From contig CAJGCT010000028.1 in the NCBI GenBank assembly GCA_904501985.1, positions 1-25,438 on the forward strand: DNA of 25,438 nt, read 5' to 3'. The translations under genes were made by a program, and so were the position numbers. Source of the stretch: an uncultured Clostridia bacterium. Lineage in GTDB: Bacteria; Bacillota; Clostridia; Oscillospirales; CAG-272. Shown piece by piece: positions 7,865 to 16,304 of this stretch. The notes beneath the pieces were generated by a model. The model searched no databases, was not told the DNA's origin, and was given only the letters and a program-made list of their open reading frames with translations. Each line of letters starts with the position of its first letter. Position 1 is the stretch's first letter.

Positions 7865-9197
7865 CCTTGCCATCTCCTTTCAGCGTGCCGTTAAGGAAAT
7901 ACACCGTGTCAAGCGACACCCTCTTTGCGGCGGCAATTATTTCGTCTTTTGTGACCCTCTCAAGAGATGCCACTACATCCTCGGGGTTGTTGACAATGCC
8001 GTTGAGCATACGTCCGAGATACCACAGCTCAAGTCCTCTCGCGCTGTCTCCAAGCTCTCTGTATGCGTTTATAAGACCGAGCTTTGCACTATCGTATTCT
8101 TCCTGTGTGAAGTCACCGCGGCGTACCGCATCAAGCTGTTCGAATATCGCCTTTTCCGCAATTTCGCGCTTGTCAACTTCTATTCCGCTTGAAACAGTAA
8201 GCAGACCTTTCATAGCTTCGGGTACGCTGTGGCAGTAATAGCAAAGGCTCATCTTTTCGCGCACATTCATAAACAGCTTGGAAGTAACTCCGCCGCCGAA
8301 TATCTCGTTGAACATCATAACCGCAGGATAGTCCTCATCCTGTATATATGAGCCGAGTCTGAAGCCGATGTTCAGCTTGCCCTGATTGACAGGCATATCC
8401 TCGGTAATATATTTAGCTTCGGACGCCGTTCTGATTATCTCTGTTTCGGGAAGCGCGATGGGAGCTCTTGAAATGCCGCCGAAAAGCTCGGCAAGCTTCT
8501 TTTCAAGAGCGTCTACATCGCATTTTCCAACGAAGAATATTTCAATCGGGTACTTTTCAAGTGCATATCTGTACTGTGCATAAACCGATTCTGCTGTGCA
8601 GGCGGCAATTTCCTCTGCACTTCCCGTCTCGGAAACACCGAACCGCTCATTTTTGCACATTTCCTGTATACAGCGCATTTTCGCATAAAACGCCTTATCG
8701 TTTATTCTGGCGTTCACCGCATCAATAAGATTTTTCTTCTCACTCTCGGTATATGCGCGCTCAAAAGCCTCGCCGTCACACAGCGGACAAAGAATAAGCT
8801 CCGCCAGCATATCGGCAACGTCGGAGATAAGGTCCTCACCGTTAATGGTATAAGCGCTGTCAATCATAGATGCGCAAAGACCGAATATCTGAAGCTCTCC
8901 GCGCTTTTCATTTCTTGCGCCGATACTTGAAGCGTAAAGATAATCAAGCTTTTTATTGATTTCCGCCATATTGGGATATTTGACCGAGCCGCGCATGAGA
9001 ATATTTGGAATAAGAGCGTTTTTTGCCGCGGTCTGCGCCGAAAGCGGTGCTATAAGGTTCACGGAGAGATAACCCGTCTTAAATTTATCGGTTTCAAGAT
9101 AGTTAAGACAGATTCCGTCCGCAATCATTCTTTTTACAAGTGCCATATCCTGCTCACTTTCTCCCCCGAAAACGGGAGTAGGGTTATTATCTACCAT
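7857..9197 (-). CDS. M16-like protein, YfmF-like (non-catalytic partner)
   Basis: Full-length M16-fold protein (446 residues) without the HxxEH zinc site: where the motif is expected, after LIPNILMRGS, the chain reads YPNMAEINKKL. The C-terminal half keeps the family pattern, including the Gly-rich GGGVTSKLFMNVREK segment that contacts substrate in M16 dimers. This fits the non-catalytic half of a two-subunit M16B protease with the next gene. The ATG at 9197 has AAGGTG upstream; a TTG nine codons earlier lacks a site. It lies 62 bases after the comEC 3' part and overlaps the catalytic partner by 8 bases. Confidence 0.88.
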   Translation of the reverse strand: MVDNNPTPVFGGESEQDMALVKRMIADGICLNYLETDKFKTGYLSVNLIAPLSAQTAAKNALIPNILMRGSVKYPNMAEINKKLDYLYASSIGARNEKRGELQIFGLCASMIDSAYTINGEDLISDVADMLAELILCPLCDGEAFERAYTESEKKNLIDAVNARINDKAFYAKMRCIQEMCKNERFGVSETGSAEEIAACTAESVYAQYRYALEKYPIEIFFVGKCDVDALEKKLAELFGGISRAPIALPETEIIRTASEAKYITEDMPVNQGKLNIGFRLGSYIQDEDYPAVMMFNEIFGGGVTSKLFMNVREKMSLCYYCHSVPEAMKGLLTVSSGIEVDKREIAEKAIFEQLDAVRRGDFTQEEYDSAKLGLINAYRELGDSARGLELWYLGRMLNGIVNNPEDVVASLERVTKDEIIAAAKRVSLDTVYFLNGTLKGDGKDA

Positions 9198-9259
9198 TTT
9201 ACACCTTTTACTAATAAAAAGCAATATTTACTCGCCGAATTTTCAAAAATGTTACGGAT

Positions 9260-10006
9260 TCAGCCTTCAACATTTATTCGGTGTACCGTGGTGCAGGAGA
9301 GAGTGCCCGAATATCCCCAAAGCCAATCGGAAAGAAAGCCCACTCTCTCCTCACCCGTCACGCAAAGATGCTTTACGCCGTCCGGTATATTACCCGAAGG
9401 CGGCATTTTAACAGTCGGTCCGTTTTCGCCGAGTATCAGACAATCGGCATCATGGGTAAAGCTCCACATATAGTCATCCTCCCATGAGGAAGCACCGGCA
9501 TAGGTGATTTTTGTGCTTCCTGCTTCAATGCCGAGAGCGGTAACGGGAGATAAAGAACGCTCAACAAATGTGCGCCTCGGCACAGTCAGTTTAACATCAC
9601 CGAAAGTCACCGTATTTTCGGAGTAGTGAGAATACAATATCGCCTCTGCTCCGTATTCCTTCGCCGCTTGACGGATATCTTCAAGAAGAAAACTTTCGTA
9701 TTCGTCGGAAGGAATCGGGAGCAGTATGCGGTGTACCACACGGCACTGAAGAAGCGAACGGACAGCTCCTGTGTGACCGCGTTTTATATCCGTGAGCATA
9801 AGTACGTCAATTTCTGTAAGACACCGTTCCGCAAGCGCGGCGCGTATATCCACCATAGCAGGCTTTGAGCCGTTTGTCACATCAATTGCCATGGCGTGCC
9901 GTCTTGATACAGTCAACAGTGCATCATGCTTCCCGTTATTAAGATAATCCACGCTTACATCATCCGTATGCGCGCAGTGATACCCCAGGGCGCAGACCCC
10001 AAACAA
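9260..10006 (-). CDS. comEC: C-terminal metallo-beta-lactamase-like part of ComEC, separated by in-frame TAG
   Basis: This open frame is the direct in-frame continuation of the comEC gene upstream: codons from 10042 to 10007 (AYSLIPLFAACV) join the TAG at 10043-10045 to this stretch without frame change. It starts with a hydrophobic helix and then has the size and position of the ComEC metallo-beta-lactamase domain. The metal site is gone: where THxxxDHxGG is expected it reads TDIKRGHTGA, and there is no DVGQGD or HHGS motif. No ribosome binding site precedes any start codon here, so independent translation is doubtful. It may be the translated C-terminus of ComEC by amber read-through, or a dead remnant after a nonsense mutation. 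The coordinate start at a TTG is formal only. Confidence 0.6.
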   Translation of the reverse strand: MFGVCALGYHCAHTDDVSVDYLNNGKHDALLTVSRRHAMAIDVTNGSKPAMVDIRAALAERCLTEIDVLMLTDIKRGHTGAVRSLLQCRVVHRILLPIPSDEYESFLLEDIRQAAKEYGAEAILYSHYSENTVTFGDVKLTVPRRTFVERSLSPVTALGIEAGSTKITYAGASSWEDDYMWSFTHDADCLILGENGPTVKMPPSGNIPDGVKHLCVTGEERVGFLSDWLWGYSGTLSCTTVHRINVEG

Positions 10007-10042
10007 AACGCAGGCGGCAAACAGCGGTATGAGGGAATATGC

Positions 10043-11554
10043 CTAGCTTGAAAAATTCTTACGCATCATCCACACAAGTACAATCACAAGACCGATAATT
10101 ATAGGAAGCGCAAACGGATATCTTAGTGATATGAGCTGCGCTCCCGGCGAAAGCCATTCTGCCGCCGCACTGCATAATCTGCACATAAACACAACAGGAA
10201 CGCTGAGGATTTGACATATAAATCCAAGGCCTGCGGCTGAGAAAAGAAGATACGGTACAAGCAGTATAAGCAAGCCTTCGCACAAAAACGCCATTATAAG
10301 CGTTGCCGGAACGGATACTGCGGATATTTCCCTGAAATACAGCCATTGAAGCGGCAAAACGAAAAGCAGGGCACCGATTGACGCACATATATTCCTCAAA
10401 AGTCCTTTTGCGCTCCTAACAAGTGCCTTAACAAAAGGATTCCGAAATTTTCCCGAAGGCATTATGTCATCCGCCGATTCTCTTAGCAGTATGACGCCGA
10501 GTGTTGCCAAAAACGAAAGCTGAAGACTGACATCAAAGAGTGCCGCAGGGGTTATAAGTATTATCACCCATATCGCAAAGAACAGCGACGTTACCCTGTC
10601 ATTATCCTCACTCACAAGCGATGCCGCGTAGGAGATTACAAGCATGAACGCGGATCGCACCACTGACATAAGAAGACCTGTAAGTATTACATAAAGCCCT
10701 ACTGCAAGAATGATACATACAATTCTCAAACGCCGCTTCATTCTAAGTCTGAGGAGCATATTTTCAACAGCACCGGTCATCACCGCCAAATGAAGTCCGC
10801 TGAGAGCGAGAATATGCGTAATACCAAGATAATTGAAGTCACGCCTGAGCCTCCCAAGCTCATCCCGTTCCCCAAGCATAAGTGCCTTTGAAAGTGCCGC
10901 GGAATCACGGTCAAGATTCAGTGACAGCTTTGCACAAAGAGTGTCCCTCAGTTTAGCGAGTCTTACTTCAACATCATTGCATATCCCTACCACATCGGCT
11001 TTTTCTTCGGTATGGCAGGCAAACACGCATCCGTCAGCGAATACGGAAAACTTTGCTGTGTCACCGTAATCATAAACATCCTTGATATCGCAGAATTCAG
11101 CACGAACACAGATTACGTCCCCAAGAGAGAAGCTCGTACCGCTCTCATCAAGAAAGAGTCCGCCGCCGCGATTCTCTGTACCGTCCACGGAAACAAGCCG
11201 TATTTTATACAAACCGCTGTAGCTGTTCTGGCTTTTTACTTCGGTTATAACCGCGCGAATTTCTGCCTCATCAAAAGAAGCATATCCTTCGGCATAGATA
11301 TTGAAATACGCAAAAGACGACAGCAGTATGCACAGTGCAAGTGCTCCGCACATGATAACAAAGACAGCCGACGGAATGTTGAAAAGCAAATGCTTCTCCC
11401 GCCGGCGAAGGATAAACGGTACAGCAAAAATGGCAGCCAAAACCGCGGCAATAAGCACAAGCTTTGCCGCCTTTCCAAGAAAAGCAGCCACCGCAGACAC
11501 AGCAATGCATAAGCTTATGGCTGATGCAAGCGGTCTGCGGCGGTAGAAATTCAT
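10043..11554 (-). CDS. comEC: DNA internalisation channel ComEC (N-terminal and competence domains)
   Basis: Polytopic membrane protein that carries single-stranded DNA across the membrane in natural transformation. The 503 residues contain two or three N-terminal helices, a soluble OB-like region (about 85-195) and the Competence domain with its hallmark LGITHILALSGLHLAVM (about 243-259) followed by many helices. The chain ends at TAG in a basic loop (MMRKNFSS), whereas full ComEC proteins continue into a beta-lactamase-like domain; that domain follows in frame, giving 764 codons in total. The ATG has AGGAG upstream. It is the first gene of the run ending in folD, with a promoter at 11776-11803. 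No other competence gene lies in the window. Confidence 0.85.
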   Translation of the reverse strand: MNFYRRRPLASAISLCIAVSAVAAFLGKAAKLVLIAAVLAAIFAVPFILRRREKHLLFNIPSAVFVIMCGALALCILLSSFAYFNIYAEGYASFDEAEIRAVITEVKSQNSYSGLYKIRLVSVDGTENRGGGLFLDESGTSFSLGDVICVRAEFCDIKDVYDYGDTAKFSVFADGCVFACHTEEKADVVGICNDVEVRLAKLRDTLCAKLSLNLDRDSAALSKALMLGERDELGRLRRDFNYLGITHILALSGLHLAVMTGAVENMLLRLRMKRRLRIVCIILAVGLYVILTGLLMSVVRSAFMLVISYAASLVSEDNDRVTSLFFAIWVIILITPAALFDVSLQLSFLATLGVILLRESADDIMPSGKFRNPFVKALVRSAKGLLRNICASIGALLFVLPLQWLYFREISAVSVPATLIMAFLCEGLLILLVPYLLFSAAGLGFICQILSVPVVFMCRLCSAAAEWLSPGAQLISLRYPFALPIIIGLVIVLVWMMRKNFSS

Positions 11555-11582
11555 AACATTCTCCTCAGGTTGCTATATCACG

Positions 11583-11735
11583 TTAATGTAAAATGTCTGT
11601 CGGATACAGGAAGAAATCTTCAATGAGTGAAAGCGCCGTTTCCTCGGTATAAACGCCCTTGTCCATATCCGCTTTGAAGTACGGATACATATATTTATCG
11701 AATCTTCCCACGGTGTTGTGGTAATTTCCTTCAAG
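11583..11735 (-). pseudogene. Fragment of a pyruvate formate-lyase-like glycyl radical enzyme
   Basis: In one frame bounded by TGA (11736-11738) and TAA (11583-11585), 50 codons read through GNYHNTVGRFDKYMYPYF and continue KADMDKGVYTEETALSLIEDFF. This matches my memory of the internal GRFDQYMYP/YxxDxxxGxxTxEEALELxxxF segment conserved in glycyl radical enzymes, which lies in the middle of a protein of about 800 residues. No start with ribosome binding site, and no catalytic cysteine or glycyl-radical segment, is present. It is therefore a short orphan remnant, lying in the leader of comEC between its promoter and its start codon. Confidence 0.6.
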
Positions 11736-11775
11736 TCACAGCGAGAAATGAAGGATATAGTACCCTACAATTTCT

Positions 11776-11803
11776 ATTATACGGAAATTTTTTTCAAAGT
11801 CAA
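11776..11803 (-). promoter_or_regulatory. Sigma-A promoter upstream of comEC
   Basis: On the minus strand TTGACT (11803-11798), a 16-base A/T-rich spacer and TATAAT (11781-11776). Transcription would start near 11768 and run through the glycyl-radical-enzyme fragment into comEC, giving a leader of about 215 bases. Confidence 0.75.
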
Positions 11804-11914
11804 TAGAATAGACAAAAAATACACAAATACATAAGGATTTCACAAAATTTGTCTGCCGTTATCTGCTATATGCCAAAAAATCTCGTCTGGAACTTTGATT
11901 TTACAAAAAAGCTC

Positions 11915-11943
11915 TTGTGCAGGTCACGGTTTTATGCTATACT
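11915..11943 (+). promoter_or_regulatory. Promoter of the LtaS/OpgB-type gene
   Basis: TTGTGC, 17-base spacer, TATACT with an upstream TG (extended -10). It lies about 110 bases from the comEC promoter and points away from it, so the two genes are divergently transcribed. Confidence 0.65.
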
Positions 11944-11978
11944 TATTTTATATCTTGCTATTTCGGGAGGACAACACC

Positions 11979-13463
11979 TTGCGCGATAAAAAACATATAA
12001 AAAAATCCGTACCCTATATCATTTTCGGCGTGCTTTTCCTTATCGGCATCGCCGTATTTGCCATCTGCATATGGTATATGAATACCTACGATCTTGAATT
12101 TAAGGAACTGCTTTACACCCTTGTATCTCCTCTTAAAGGAACAGGAGAAAGCACCGTGGCACTGATTCTGTCGTCCAGCCTCCCTTGGGTAGTCGCCGCG
12201 GCGGCTGTGTATATTACAGCGGCTGTGATCGTTTCAAAACGCGGCAGCAAACTGTTTCGGCGTATCGGCGCGGCGGTATGCGCGGCAGTGTTCGTAGCCT
12301 CGCTGATTTTTGCGGTATATGCGCTTCGCCTGCCGGGATATATTGAAGCAATCAGTCAAAAAACCACACTCTACGAGGAATATTACATAGACCCCGACAC
12401 AGTGGAAATAACGGCAAACGGTAAACCGAGGAATCTCATACACATATACCTTGAAAGCATGGAAACCACCTATGCGTCGGAAGCTGTGGGCGGCGCTCAG
12501 CCGGAGAACAATTATCTTCCGAATCTTACTCGTATGGCATCTGAGGGAATATCCTTTACCGATAAAGAGGATGGCAGTCTCGGCGGATTCCATACCCCCA
12601 ACGGCACAACATGGACAATGGCGGCACTTCTTGCCACCACCTCAGGCATACCGTTCTCTTTCCCCATTGGCGGCGACGGTCAGAACTATATGTCAAAGCA
12701 CGAATATTTCGCCAAGGGGCTTACCACTCTCGGCGACATACTTTCGGATAACGGCTATACAAATACCTTTCTCTGCGGCTCAAACGCCACCTTCGGCGGA
12801 CGGCGCAATTACTTCACCCAGCACGGAGATTACAGGATATTCGACCTGTACACAGCACGCGAGGAGGGGTATGTTGCGAAGGATTACCACGACGGCTGGT
12901 GGGGATATGAGGATATGTACCTCTATGAGATCGCCAAAGACAAGCTCACCGAGCTTGCCGCGCAGGATAAGCCGTTCAATTTCACCATGCTGACGGTCGA
13001 CACCCACCATGTTGACGGAAACCGCTGTAAGCTGTGCGAAGTAGAGTACAGCACACGCCTTGAAAACGTGGTAAGCTGTGCTGATCGGCAGGTGTCTGAA
13101 TTCGTCGATTGGTGCATGGAGCAGGATTTTTACAGTGACAGCGTGATAATCATATCGGGCGACCACCCACGTATGGACACACGTCTTGTCAGTGAGGTGG
13201 ATTACTATGACCGCACCATTTACAACTGCTTCTTTAATGCCGCGCTCACACCGCGCGGCAAGACATCGGGACGAATATTCACAAGCATGGATATGTTCCC
13301 CACGATCCTTGCGGCAATGGGCTTTTCTGTTGACGGCGAGCGGCTTGGACTTGGCGTGAATATGTTTTCCGGTGAGCCGACCCTTGCGGAAGAACTTGGG
13401 TATGATTACCTGAACGGTGAGATAGCCAAACATTCGGCGTACTATATCCGCGAATTTTCTTAA
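11979..13463 (+). CDS. LTA synthase family / OpgB-type phosphoglycerol transferase
   Basis: Membrane-anchored alkaline-phosphatase-superfamily (sulfatase fold) enzyme, expected to transfer glycerol-phosphate units from phosphatidylglycerol outside the membrane. Three N-terminal helices (about 10-34, 58-86, 95-116) precede the extracellular domain; LtaS normally has five. Metal and catalytic residues are visible: Glu159 in YLESME, the likely nucleophile Thr213 in TWTMAALLATTSGIP (aligning with the OpgB pattern TIAGMVASQCGIP), and Asp395-His396 in SGDHPR. The start is taken as TTG at 11979 because GGGAGG sits 8 bases upstream; the frame is open further upstream but that part covers the promoter. 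Length 494. No glycolipid or teichoic acid genes are adjacent, so the real acceptor (LTA, glycan or other) is open. Confidence 0.85.
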   Translation: MRDKKHIKKSVPYIIFGVLFLIGIAVFAICIWYMNTYDLEFKELLYTLVSPLKGTGESTVALILSSSLPWVVAAAAVYITAAVIVSKRGSKLFRRIGAAVCAAVFVASLIFAVYALRLPGYIEAISQKTTLYEEYYIDPDTVEITANGKPRNLIHIYLESMETTYASEAVGGAQPENNYLPNLTRMASEGISFTDKEDGSLGGFHTPNGTTWTMAALLATTSGIPFSFPIGGDGQNYMSKHEYFAKGLTTLGDILSDNGYTNTFLCGSNATFGGRRNYFTQHGDYRIFDLYTAREEGYVAKDYHDGWWGYEDMYLYEIAKDKLTELAAQDKPFNFTMLTVDTHHVDGNRCKLCEVEYSTRLENVVSCADRQVSEFVDWCMEQDFYSDSVIIISGDHPRMDTRLVSEVDYYDRTIYNCFFNAALTPRGKTSGRIFTSMDMFPTILAAMGFSVDGERLGLGVNMFSGEPTLAEELGYDYLNGEIAKHSAYYIREFS

Positions 13464-13520
13464 TTGTGATTTGTGGGCGGCACTGCGGTTGGCAGCCTGC
13501 GTCAGATAACTTAAAAAGAC

Positions 13521-13556
13521 AAGCTGTCAGCAAAATTTTGCTGACAGCTTTTTTAT
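13521..13556. terminator. Bidirectional rho-independent terminator
   Basis: A perfect palindrome of 30 bases (13521-13550, arms AAGCTGTCAGCA and complement) is followed by a T-run on the plus strand, and on the minus strand by TTGTCTTTTT. It separates the convergent phosphoglycerol transferase and HAD phosphatase genes and can end transcripts from both. Confidence 0.93.
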
Positions 13557-13569
13557 CCGTATTTACAAA

Positions 13570-14388
13570 TTACCGCGTATGCTCCATGAGCCAATTTACA
13601 ACAGCACCCTCATCGTTTGAGCCGATTATTCCCGTGGCGTGAGCCTTCAGCTCATCCACCGCCCCCGATACCGCATATGCCTCGTCGGCGGCTTCAAACA
13701 TGGATATATCGTTAGCTCCGTCGCCGAACACCACAAGACGCCGGCATCCGAGAATGTCGCGAAGCTGCAGTGCGGCTTCCGCCTTGGATGCGCCTTTGGC
13801 GTAAACCTCAAGCCACTTGTCGCGGCTGTAGTAATCCTCGGCATAAAGGCAGTTGTAGTCATCTGAGAGACGGCGGTATATTTCCTCCGCACGCCGATCG
13901 TTTGTTATACACAAAACGTAAAAAACATCCCCATCCCACAAGAGAGATTCATCTGTAATGGGATTGTCCCGCGGATCACCGGCGCGCTTCAGCTGATACG
14001 CCGCCGATTCGGGCGGAATTTTATCCTGTATATAAGAATACTTCTGTTTATCCCCGTCTGCCGAATAAACGAAAGGCGACAGACCGTACTCGTCAAAAAT
14101 CCTGCGTACATATTCGGGGTTTGGAAGCAGATTTTTCTTAATGTAGGTTTCGCTCCGGGGGTCGCGTATGAATACACCGTTATGAAGTATAACGGGAATC
14201 TTTATGGGACGCTCGCCTGCCACCTGCATCGCCGTGTAATATGAGCGTGCCGTGGCAAAAGTAAATTTTACACCCCTCGAAACAAGCTCCGCAACTTTTC
14301 GGGCGGTGTCTTTTGAAAGTGTACCGTCACTTCTAAGAAGCGTTCCGTCAAGATCGGATACAAACAGGGTTTTATCAAGATCGTACAC
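13570..14388 (-). CDS. Cof-type HAD-IIB family hydrolase
   Basis: Haloacid-dehalogenase phosphatase of subfamily IIB, usually acting on sugar phosphates, flavin mononucleotide or similar small phosphates. Motif I DLDGT is at 12-16 (nucleophile Asp12, acid/base Asp14), motif II is ATARS, the motif III Lys is in YAKGASKAEA, and motif IV is GDGANDISMF. Length 272 is typical. The start is GTG, two bases after the recombinase stop, with its GGAGG inside the recombinase 3' end, so translation is coupled to that gene. The functional link between recombinase and phosphatase is not evident. The substrate cannot be predicted. Confidence 0.92.
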   Translation of the reverse strand: MYDLDKTLFVSDLDGTLLRSDGTLSKDTARKVAELVSRGVKFTFATARSYYTAMQVAGERPIKIPVILHNGVFIRDPRSETYIKKNLLPNPEYVRRIFDEYGLSPFVYSADGDKQKYSYIQDKIPPESAAYQLKRAGDPRDNPITDESLLWDGDVFYVLCITNDRRAEEIYRRLSDDYNCLYAEDYYSRDKWLEVYAKGASKAEAALQLRDILGCRRLVVFGDGANDISMFEAADEAYAVSGAVDELKAHATGIIGSNDEGAVVNWLMEHTR

Positions 14389-14390
14389 GC

Positions 14391-15431
14391 TTATTCTTCC
14401 TCCAAATCGCGCCCCGATGACTCGGATGCACTGAAATTTGCCAGAGGATTTGCCGCCATGGCTTTTTTCATGTTTTCATCGTTCACATGGGTATATATCT
14501 GAGTTGTATTAAGCTGTTCATGACCTAAAATGTCTTTAAGCACACGGACATCCACATTTCCCGTCTGATACATAAGGGTTGCCGCCGTGTGGCGCAGTTT
14601 GTGAGTGGAAAAATGCTTGTGCTCAAGTCCTGCCGCCTTTAGGTACTTGTAAACCACCCACTGAACGGTCTTGTTGCTGATACGGGAATGGCGGGAGGAT
14701 AAAAACAGGGCGTTTTTGTCTTTTATCTGCACCTCGTCTGCGGCACGAACCGAAAGATACCGACGTATGGCATCCCGACAGGCATCGTTAAGGTATATCA
14801 TGCGCTCCTTTGCGCCTTTTCCGAGAACACGGAGCGATTCCATGTTGCGGTCGATGTCCGAAAGATTTATGCCCACAAGCTCGGAAAGTCGCATACCGCA
14901 GTTAAGGAACAGCACGAGTATGCAGTAGTCCCTCTCGCGGGTCTTTGAGGTCTCATCGGCACGGACGGCTTCAAGAAGTGCCTCGCTCTCATCAAGGCTG
15001 AGAAATTTCGGGAGCGTTTTTTTCTTCTGCGGACCGTCTATATTTTTCGTGGGATCGTTGTCCACGGCGCGCATATTGACGGTAAGATACTTATAAAAGC
15101 TCTTAAGCGCCGACAGCTTTCTCGCTCTTGCCGACCACTTGTTGCCGCGGCTCTCAAGGACGTAGTACAGGAAGTCGTATATTTCCTTTGAGGTAACAGA
15201 GCCGATAAATGTCATATCTATTTCGGATATGTCGATCTGAGCGAAGCTTTCCTCGTCAAGGCTCTTTGGGTCGATTCCCTGTCTCTGTGCAGAGAGGAAT
15301 CGAAAAAAGGTGCGAAGATCAATGGCATATTCGTCCATAGTCTTTTGGGAGCGGCCCTGCACGGTAAGCTTGTAGCTCACAAAGTTCCGTACCGCCTCCG
15401 GAAGCTCGTCGTAATTCACCAACTTCTGCAT
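14391..15431 (-). CDS. Tyrosine recombinase (XerC/XerD-like)
   Basis: Site-specific recombinase of the lambda integrase family. The N-terminal SAM-like core-binding domain (about 10-120) is followed by the catalytic domain with all six residues: Arg181 (CGMRLSEL), Lys205 (GKGAKER), His277 and Arg280 (HKLRHTA), His304 (GHEQLNTT) and Tyr313 (IYTHV). The 346 residues are longer than the classical 300 of XerC/D, with extra length in the N-terminal domain and a short acidic Ser-rich C-terminal tail. Its own consensus promoter and the lack of phage genes nearby favour a housekeeping Xer-type role (dimer resolution) over a prophage integrase, but no dif-like site was identified. AGGAGG is 5 bases before the ATG. 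Confidence 0.92.
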   Translation of the reverse strand: MQKLVNYDELPEAVRNFVSYKLTVQGRSQKTMDEYAIDLRTFFRFLSAQRQGIDPKSLDEESFAQIDISEIDMTFIGSVTSKEIYDFLYYVLESRGNKWSARARKLSALKSFYKYLTVNMRAVDNDPTKNIDGPQKKKTLPKFLSLDESEALLEAVRADETSKTRERDYCILVLFLNCGMRLSELVGINLSDIDRNMESLRVLGKGAKERMIYLNDACRDAIRRYLSVRAADEVQIKDKNALFLSSRHSRISNKTVQWVVYKYLKAAGLEHKHFSTHKLRHTAATLMYQTGNVDVRVLKDILGHEQLNTTQIYTHVNDENMKKAMAANPLANFSASESSGRDLEEE

Positions 15432-15464
15432 ATATACCTCCTGCCGTAAATCCTACTTGCTTTT

Positions 15465-15493
15465 ATTATACCGCGAAGCTGTGGCTTTGTCAA
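15465..15493 (-). promoter_or_regulatory. Sigma-A promoter of the recombinase-HAD operon
   Basis: Perfect consensus on the minus strand: TTGACA (15493-15488), 17-base spacer, TATAAT (15470-15465), about 30 bases before the ribosome binding site. Confidence 0.92.
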
Positions 15494-15561
15494 GTGCGCC
15501 CCCCTGTTTTCGGGACAGCGGAGCTTTCGGAAAATAAAATGTAAACTTTTGTGGATATCCC

Positions 15562-15590
15562 TTGAAAAAAACTGTCGGTACATATAAAAT
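15562..15590 (+). promoter_or_regulatory. Promoter of the 195-residue membrane protein gene
   Basis: TTGAAA, 17-base spacer, TAAAAT. It is divergent from the recombinase promoter; the region between the two carries no gene. Confidence 0.75.
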
Positions 15591-15637
15591 ATATAGTAGT
15601 ATTTCACGCGGACACTGCCGCAGAAAAAGGTGAATTT

Positions 15638-16225
15638 ATGAGTGATTTTTTTAAGGAACATTCCTTTAATATGGTTAAACTGTTTTTAAACCAGATCGTA
15701 ATGAGCGTATTTGGTATTATGCTGTGGATGGCGGTGCTTGCAAACAAGCCTGTGCTTCTTGCCGCAAGCATTTTTTCCGTACTTTTTTACCTCTTTATAA
15801 ACTACAGTGCCCTTTGGGAGCTTGGTGCCAAGGATAAAATACGTGTAGATGCAGGCAGACTTGCCGCAATGCCACAAAAAGGTATTTACATTGCCCTTGG
15901 AGCGGCTGTACCTAACGTTATACTCACTCTGCTTATCGGAATCGGAGTTGTTATCGACACCGCCGCATCCCAAAGTGTGGGCACCATATGCAATGTGATC
16001 GTGCGCCTCATTAACGGAATGTATCTCGGCATCATCGACTGCACCAAGGCGGCGGTATTTGAGGGTACGCCCCTTTTGTCCGATATATGGTGGTGGTACT
16101 TCATTATCAACATCCCGGCGCTGTTTGTTGGATGGCTTGCGTACTTCCTTGGCTCAAAGAATATCCGTATCGGAGCATTCTTTGGTATAAAACAAAAAGC
16201 AAATACAGGAACAAAGAAGCATTAA
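15638..16225 (+). CDS. Integral membrane protein of unknown function
   Basis: Not recognised. The 195 residues hold about five predicted hydrophobic helices (near 12-34, 38-58, 83-106, 115-135, 151-171) with a charged loop at 61-80 (ELGAKDKIRVDAGR) and a Lys-rich C-terminal tail (KQKANTGTKKH). There is no signal peptide and no catalytic motif that I can name. The ATG is preceded by AAAGGTGA and the gene has its own promoter. It is followed after 79 bases by another small membrane protein; the two may be co-transcribed with the radical SAM gene. A role cannot be inferred from the neighbours. Confidence 0.8.
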   Translation: MSDFFKEHSFNMVKLFLNQIVMSVFGIMLWMAVLANKPVLLAASIFSVLFYLFINYSALWELGAKDKIRVDAGRLAAMPQKGIYIALGAAVPNVILTLLIGIGVVIDTAASQSVGTICNVIVRLINGMYLGIIDCTKAAVFEGTPLLSDIWWWYFIINIPALFVGWLAYFLGSKNIRIGAFFGIKQKANTGTKKH

Positions 16226-16304
16226 CCGCTGTCATCCGGTCAATACTGATAACAAAAAACTCGTGCACTCTTTTCGATGTGTGCGCGGAAAGATGAGGCA
16301 TTCT

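Noticed and set aside
12780..13433. Minus-strand open frame of 217 codons within the phosphoglycerol transferase gene
   Set aside because: Opposite a gene with intact catalytic residues and promoter; no ribosome binding site or family resemblance.
14391..15431. Prophage or integrative element edge marked by the tyrosine recombinase
   Set aside because: No phage or conjugation genes, no tRNA and no direct repeats flank it; a housekeeping Xer role is simpler.
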